NCBI RefSeq assembly: GCF_002917095.1
Contig: NZ_PQGA01000009.1
Coordinates: 124,001 to 188,000 of the forward strand
DNA: 64,000 bases
DNA from: Paraburkholderia eburnea
Lineage (GTDB): Bacteria; Pseudomonadota; Gammaproteobacteria; Burkholderiales; Burkholderiaceae
Direction of reading: 5' to 3'
Position 1 is the stretch's first letter, and every line of letters starts with the position of its first letter. Below the pieces are notes generated by a model that did not search any database, was not told the DNA's origin, and was given only the letters and a program-made list of their open reading frames with translations. Below are positions 59,496 through 64,000 of the stretch, piece by piece. Made by a program: the position numbers and the translations under genes.

Positions 59496-60053
59496 GCGCC
59501 GTGCACCCCAGCATTCGCAGCGCAGCGAGCGCAATGGCGTGAAGATTCACGGTGCGCTTTATCGCGAAGTTATGAAACTGCTCGATTTGTCTGAACTATA
59601 TTCGGATGCCGAAGTATACGAAATGTAATCGGGTGGTTGCGCGTCGAGGTTACGTTCTATCGCATCAAAAAACGTAACGTCCGTTGCGTAACGCGCATTG
59701 GCTGGACGCGCCGACTCGGCACTTCGGTTCTTTGCATTCCGTTCGAATCGCCATAGCCAGCAAGGCGCATAGCGCTTTCTTTCATAGCTTTCCATGAGAC
59801 TAAAAAGCGCGAATCGAATTTCGATTCGCGCTTTTTTACTGGCGCAGAACTTGCAAATCTGGTCCGACCGATCCAGCCATATACGGGCACGGCGCTACCG
59901 CGTCCCGCCCGGAAAAAAGACCAAGGCGACGCGAGACCACGCGGTATCGGCTATCCAGCAACCGTATAAAGCAAGGCCAATCAGCGGTTTCCCGGGGGCA
60001 CTGATTACACCTTTGACCAATCAGGTCGCGATTTCATCGCGAAAGGACTAATC
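59496..60053. other. About 560-base intergenic region with orphan terminator
   Basis: It lies between the transporter gene and the glycine-rich protein gene. A strong bidirectional terminator is at 59802-59836, more than 300 bases after the nearest coding end. No protein gene is convincing; a minus-strand frame at 59559-59795 lacks a recognisable product. A small RNA is possible. Confidence 0.55.
59802..59836. terminator. Strong bidirectional Rho-independent terminator
   Basis: AAAAGCGCGAATCGA and its complement form a 15-bp or longer stem with a tiny loop, flanked by A-run and T-run on both sides. It is far from any upstream coding end (307 bases after the EamA gene), which suggests either a long 3' UTR or an unannotated transcript. 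Confidence 0.9.
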
Positions 60054-61619
60054 ATGGCTCCCTTCAAACACACTCTTGTTGCATCGGCGAGCGCTCTTCT
60101 TTGGTGGTTGCTTGCTGCTTCGGCGCAAGCCGGAGACGCTACATCGACGGCACCGACGAGTTCCACGATTCAGAGCGGCGGCTGGCCGATCGCGGGCGGC
60201 TCCGGGCCGGGCTATGCCTGGGCGGAAGGCACGATCCCAGGCAGTACCAACGGATGGGGATACGCGGGTGGATCGGGCGCGAGTTCGGGGTCGCCGGGTT
60301 CGGGCGGCTTCGGGGATGGTGGTTATGGCGGTTATGGAGGTGGCTCCGGCGGTTGGGGGAATGGCGCAGGCGATGGCGGGCAGGGAGGATCGGGCGGCAG
60401 CGGAGGCTCGGGCGATGGTGGCCACGGTGGCTGGAGCGGTGGAGGCTCAGGTGACGGTGGCCATGGTGGTTCGGGTGGCACAGGCGGCTCGGGTGGCTCA
60501 GGCGGCTCGGGTGGTTCTGGCGATGGTGGCCACGGTGGCTGGAGCGATGGTGGCTCAGGTGACGGCGGCCATGGTGGTTCGGGCGGCGCAGGCGGTTCGG
60601 GCGGCACAGGCGGTTCGGGCGGCACAGGTGGCTCGGGTGGTTCAGGCGGTAGCGGAGGCTCGGGCGATGGTGGTCACGGCGGCTGGAGCGGTGGAGGCTC
60701 CGGTGACGGTGGCCATGGTGGTTCGGGCGGGTCGGGCGGCTCGGGTGGTTCAGGCGGTAGCGGAGGCTCGGGTGATGGTGGTCACGGCGGCTGGAGCGGT
60801 GGCGGCTCCGGTGACGGTGGCCATGGTGGCTCCGGTGGTTCAGGCGGCAGCGGCGGGTCGGGCGATGGTGGCCACGGCGGTTGGTCCGGCGGTGGCACAG
60901 GCGAAGGTGGTCATGGCGGAACCGGAAGCTCGGGCGGCACCGGCGGCCACCCAGGCGGCAGCGCGGGCAACCCCGGCAGCACAACAGGCGTCGGCGGCTC
61001 CGGCAATGGCAATCAGAGCAGCAGCGGCCTGCTGAGTCCGATCGCGAACCTCATCGTCAATGTCGGCGCCGTGAGCGTACCGATCGTGCCGATTACGATC
61101 GGCAACAACAGCGGCAGCGGCAATGGCAACGGTGTCGCGAATGGCTCGTCGGCGGGATCGAAAACCGGTTCGGGCGGCGCCAGCGGTTCGGGCGGCCACA
61201 CCCCGGGCGGCTTGCTCGCGCCGGTGACGGCCTTGCTCGGCGGCGCGTCGGTGGTGCCGGTGAGCAGCGGTGGCTCGTCGGGTGGCGGCAGCGCCAGCCC
61301 GTCGCCGACCAACCTGCTCAGCGGCTTGACTGGCGCGTCGGGCGGCGGATCGTCCGGCGGATCAACCGGGAAGGGCGGCGGCAACAAGAGCGGCGGCTCC
61401 TCGACCTCGACGTCCAGCCCGGCCGCGCCGCTGACGAACATCGTCAGCACCTTGACAGGCGCCCTGGGCGGCGCAACGAGTGGAGGCAGCGGCGGTAACA
61501 GCAACAGCAGCAGCGGCGCCGCCTCACTGCTCTCGCCGGTGACGAACCTGCTCGGCGGCCTGACAGGCGGGCTGGGCGGCGGCACATCCTCGTCCACGCC
61601 CGGCTCGCACAAGCACTAA
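60054..61619 (+). CDS. Secreted glycine-rich repeat protein (collagen-like/PGRS-like)
   Basis: 521 aa with a Sec signal peptide (SASALLWWLLAASAQAG). Residues about 75-300 are an almost pure Gly/Ser repeat built from units such as GGSGDGGHGGWSGGGSGDGG, with regular His and Trp. The second half has spaced hydrophobic motifs: LLSPIANLIVNVG, LLAPVTALLGG and LLSPVTNLLGGLTG. Similar proteins in Burkholderiaceae are annotated as collagen-like. It has no LPXTG or autotransporter domain, so how it is held is unknown. A surface, biofilm or metal-binding (His-rich) role is possible. The c-di-GMP gene lies just downstream. Confidence 0.8.
   Translation: MAPFKHTLVASASALLWWLLAASAQAGDATSTAPTSSTIQSGGWPIAGGSGPGYAWAEGTIPGSTNGWGYAGGSGASSGSPGSGGFGDGGYGGYGGGSGGWGNGAGDGGQGGSGGSGGSGDGGHGGWSGGGSGDGGHGGSGGTGGSGGSGGSGGSGDGGHGGWSDGGSGDGGHGGSGGAGGSGGTGGSGGTGGSGGSGGSGGSGDGGHGGWSGGGSGDGGHGGSGGSGGSGGSGGSGGSGDGGHGGWSGGGSGDGGHGGSGGSGGSGGSGDGGHGGWSGGGTGEGGHGGTGSSGGTGGHPGGSAGNPGSTTGVGGSGNGNQSSSGLLSPIANLIVNVGAVSVPIVPITIGNNSGSGNGNGVANGSSAGSKTGSGGASGSGGHTPGGLLAPVTALLGGASVVPVSSGGSSGGGSASPSPTNLLSGLTGASGGGSSGGSTGKGGGNKSGGSSTSTSSPAAPLTNIVSTLTGALGGATSGGSGGNSNSSSGAASLLSPVTNLLGGLTGGLGGGTSSSTPGSHKH
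60400..60930 (+). repeat. Degenerate Gly/Ser/His-encoding tandem repeats
   Basis: Repeated blocks of roughly 80 to 130 bases encode SGDGGHGGWSGGGSGDGGHG, separated by runs of GGS or GGT codons. Copies differ at third positions, so the array is older than the eat repeat but still prone to recombination. Confidence 0.85.
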
Positions 61620-61723
61620 CTCGCCTCCGGGCATCTTCTGGCGGTGAATGACGCCAAGCCGGACCCGAAGCGCATACGCCTTCTGGTCCGGCGTTTCCAT
61701 TCGCGTCGCCAATCCCCACAACC

Positions 61724-61737
61724 TTGATCTAGATCAT
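61724..61737. promoter_or_regulatory. FNR/ANR-type box
   Basis: TTGATCTAGATCAT matches TTGAT-N4-ATCAA at all but the last position. A TAAGTT -10 element stands at 61760-61765, placing the box centre near -41.5 relative to the expected start, the class II activator geometry of FNR. Confidence 0.7.
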
Positions 61738-61808
61738 GTAATCCCCGCCGTCCGCCTGCTAAGTTCACCGCATCTCAAAAAGACAACACAAGCGGTACGG
61801 GGCGCACC

Positions 61809-64000
61809 ATGCAACACCACACGCTGGACGTCGAAATCGGGCGCCTTCTATCCGGGCCACTGCTCGCCTGCGGTCCCGACGTGACGATCCGCGAAGCCGC
61901 ACGACTGATGGCCGAGCATCGCTACAGCGCGATCGTCGTCACCGAGGCCGCACGGCCCGTCGGCATCTGGACCGAGCGCGACGCGCTCGCACTGGGCACT
62001 GAAGCCGCAGCCGCCACCCGGCCGATCGCCACAGCGATGAGCCAGCCGGTGCGCGCGCTGCCTGCGCACACGCCCGCACGCGAAGCCGCCGCGCTGTTCG
62101 CGCGCGAAGGCATCCGGCATTGCCTCGCCGTCGATGACGCGGGCCGTCCGCTCGGCCTCGTCACGCAGACCGATCTCGTCATGAGCCAGGGACCCGAGTG
62201 CTTCCTGCGCCTGCGCACGCTCGCCTGCGCGAAGCCGCCGCGTCCCCACTGCGTCGATGCCGATACGCCATTCGCCGCAGCGCTCGCCCAAATGCGCGAG
62301 CGCCGCCTGAGCGCGATCGTCGTGCGCGATGCGGACGGCGGCCTCGGCATCCTGACCGAACGCGACGTGGTACGAGCGGTCGCGCAGGGCGCGCTCGACC
62401 GGGTCAGCGCGGAAGTGGGCCGCTATGCGAGCCGCCCGCTGCGCTCGCTTGCGCACTCGCGCAGCCTTTACTCGGCGCGCCAGTATCTGATCGAGCATCG
62501 CATGCGCCACGTCGGCGTCCTGAGCGAGACGGGCGAACTTACCGGCCTGCTGGGTTTCGCCGATATCCTGCGCGATCTCGAACACGAATACGTACGCGAG
62601 CTGCAGGACGCGCTTCGCGAGCGCGACGATGCATTGCTTGCTTCCCGCGCGAGTCTGCGCCTCGCGGATCAGGTCGTGGAATCGACGCTCGACGGCGTGA
62701 TGATCACCGATCTGTGCGGCAACATCGAGCGCATCAATCCGGCCTTCACACGCCTCACGGGCTATGCGGAGCATGAAGCGGTGGGACGCAATGCGAGCCT
62801 GCTGAACTCGGGCCGGCAGGGGGCGGCTTTCTACGCCATGCTGTGGCAAAGCATCGAAGCCACGGGCCATTGGAAAGGCGAGATCTGGAACCGCCGCAAG
62901 GACGGCACGATTTTCCTGGAATTCCTCACGATTTCCAGTATCCGCGACGCGCACGGCCGCTGCACGCACTACGCCGCGATCTTCTCGGACATCACGCAGC
63001 GCCGCGAAACCGAGGAGCGCCTGAGCTATCTCGCCACCCACGATGCGCTCACGGGCCTCGCCAATCGCACCTTGTTTACCGAGCGCATCGCACTGTCGCT
63101 CGCGCGCGCCCGCCGCTCCGGCAAGCGCGTGGCCGTGATGTTTCTCGACCTCGACCGCTTCAAGCTGATCAACGACACGATGGGCCACAGCGTCGGCGAC
63201 GAGGCGCTCACGGTGATCGCGCGTCGCTTGCGCGATGCGGTGCGAGAGACCGATACGGTCGCACGCCTCGGTGGCGACGAATTCACGCTGCTGATCGAGG
63301 ATATCGACGACATCCGCCATGTCGGCCGCACTGCGGAGATGCTGTTGGCGACCGTGGCCGCGCCGATCCGCGCCGCCGAGCAGACGCTCTTCGTCACGCC
63401 GAGCATCGGCATCAGCATGTTCCCTGATGACGCACAAAGCGCGAAGCAGCTGCTGATGCAGGCCGATCGTGCGATGTACGAGGCCAAGGACGCGGGCAAG
63501 AACAACTTCCAGTTTTTCGCCGCACCGATGACTTCGTGCGCGATGGAGCGTATCCAGCTCGAAACGCAATTGCATCGCGCGATCGCCGCGAATGAATTAC
63601 TGCTGCATTACCAGCCCGAATTCGACGTGAAAACAGGCCGGTTTTCGAACGTGGAGGCGCTGGTGCGCTGGCAGCATCCCCAGCGCGGACTCGTGCCGCC
63701 CGATCAATTCATTCCGATTGCGGAGGAGTCCGCATTGATTGTGCCGATCGGCGCCTGGGTGCTGCGCGAGGCGTGCCGCCAGGCGCGTGTGTGGCTTGAC
63801 GAGGGTTTCGATTTCGGGCGCATCTGCGTGAACCTGTCCGCACGTCAGTGCCTGCACGACGGCTTTTTGCCGCAACTGGCCACCATTCTTGCCGAAACCG
63901 GCCTGCCCGCAAGCCGCTTGCAACTCGAACTGGTCGAGAGCATGGCGATGACGTCGACCAACGGCGGCATCGAGGCGCTGTTGCTTGAACTGGCGGCGCG
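61809..64000 (+). CDS. CBS-PAS-GGDEF-EAL c-di-GMP enzyme (3' truncated by window end)
   Basis: Open to the end of the window (730 codons seen). Four CBS motifs (two Bateman modules, about 5-265) are followed by a PAS domain (about 285-400), a GGDEF domain and an EAL domain. The cyclase loop RLGGDEF is intact near residue 487, with RETD five residues before it as an I-site. The phosphodiesterase begins with VEALVRWQHP near residue 616. CBS modules usually sense adenosyl nucleotides. Synthesis and breakdown of c-di-GMP may both occur. The upstream FNR/ANR-type box suggests induction under low oxygen. Confidence 0.95.
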   Translation, partial: MQHHTLDVEIGRLLSGPLLACGPDVTIREAARLMAEHRYSAIVVTEAARPVGIWTERDALALGTEAAAATRPIATAMSQPVRALPAHTPAREAAALFAREGIRHCLAVDDAGRPLGLVTQTDLVMSQGPECFLRLRTLACAKPPRPHCVDADTPFAAALAQMRERRLSAIVVRDADGGLGILTERDVVRAVAQGALDRVSAEVGRYASRPLRSLAHSRSLYSARQYLIEHRMRHVGVLSETGELTGLLGFADILRDLEHEYVRELQDALRERDDALLASRASLRLADQVVESTLDGVMITDLCGNIERINPAFTRLTGYAEHEAVGRNASLLNSGRQGAAFYAMLWQSIEATGHWKGEIWNRRKDGTIFLEFLTISSIRDAHGRCTHYAAIFSDITQRRETEERLSYLATHDALTGLANRTLFTERIALSLARARRSGKRVAVMFLDLDRFKLINDTMGHSVGDEALTVIARRLRDAVRETDTVARLGGDEFTLLIEDIDDIRHVGRTAEMLLATVAAPIRAAEQTLFVTPSIGISMFPDDAQSAKQLLMQADRAMYEAKDAGKNNFQFFAAPMTSCAMERIQLETQLHRAIAANELLLHYQPEFDVKTGRFSNVEALVRWQHPQRGLVPPDQFIPIAEESALIVPIGAWVLREACRQARVWLDEGFDFGRICVNLSARQCLHDGFLPQLATILAETGLPASRLQLELVESMAMTSTNGGIEALLLELAA

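Noticed and set aside
59559..59795. A 78-aa minus-strand frame near the orphan terminator
   Set aside because: It starts just beside the terminator stem and has no ribosome site or family resemblance; a small RNA is a better reading.
60400..60930. A CRISPR array or intergenic satellite in the glycine-rich repeat region
   Set aside because: The repeats are in frame, vary at third codon positions and lie inside a signal-peptide-bearing gene.

Overview
The window is a GC-rich, gene-dense chromosomal segment from a member of the Burkholderiaceae, most likely Paraburkholderia, Caballeronia or a close relative. The evidence is the codon usage, the DUF4148 and DUF6402-type proteins, the Burkholderia-style hmuRSTUV heme locus, the YtcA/MdtNOP-type efflux operon and several small exported proteins. 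No rRNA, tRNA, CRISPR array, prophage or complete insertion sequence was found. Both ends cut through genes.

Layout. 1-5.1 kb: signalling genes. These are the tail of a hybrid sensor kinase with an HPt domain, an unusual receiver-first histidine kinase that overlaps it tail to tail, a PRC-barrel protein, a small hydrophilic protein and a GAF-PAS-PAS-GGDEF cyclase. 5.4-10.8 kb: a heme-oxygenase-like protein lacking the proximal His, a MazG-like pyrophosphohydrolase, glycogen debranching enzyme GlgX, an IsdG-like monooxygenase, and a membrane protein divergent from a LysR regulator. 11.9-13.2 kb: a small accessory islet with a short DUF6402-like fragment and two tandem paralogous membrane-anchored proteins. 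13.2-17.1 kb: a three-subunit membrane-bound sugar-acid/alcohol dehydrogenase (Tat-exported small subunit, GMC flavoprotein, triheme cytochrome c), followed by a chemoreceptor gene. 19.6-23.6 kb: an exported small protein, a PhzF-like protein and a ZnuD-like TonB receptor behind a Zur-type palindrome. 23.7-31 kb: a QseBC/PmrAB-type two-component system and the ethanolamine catabolic cluster eat-eutB-eutC-eutR.

31-34.7 kb: AraC, LysR and TetR regulators around an MFS exporter. 35.1-41.5 kb: a complete Fur-boxed heme uptake operon, hmuRSTUV. 41.6-44.0 kb: a GbsR/MarR-type regulator with a perfect palindromic operator. A second copy of the operator, with identical spacing, lies before an SDR-DoxX fusion gene and a DUF2269 gene. 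44-50.5 kb: an unknown protein, a DUF4148 protein and a four-gene YtcA/MdtNOP-like efflux operon. 50.7-53.5 kb: an Old Yellow Enzyme divergent from an acetoacetate-decarboxylase-like gene and a MerR regulator; both divergent promoters carry the same MerR-type 19-bp-spacer operator. 53.6-59.5 kb: a small membrane protein, a metallo-beta-lactamase-fold hydrolase, a Fur-boxed siderophore receptor and an EamA transporter. 60-64 kb: a secreted glycine-rich repeat protein and a CBS-PAS-GGDEF-EAL protein behind an FNR/ANR-like site.

Themes. Metal and heme acquisition recurs: three TonB receptors under Zur or Fur sites, a heme ABC system and three candidate heme-handling enzymes. The two multidomain c-di-GMP proteins lie near opposite ends. 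Regulator-operator pairs can be read directly at the MerR and GbsR loci, and these are the most testable new observations.
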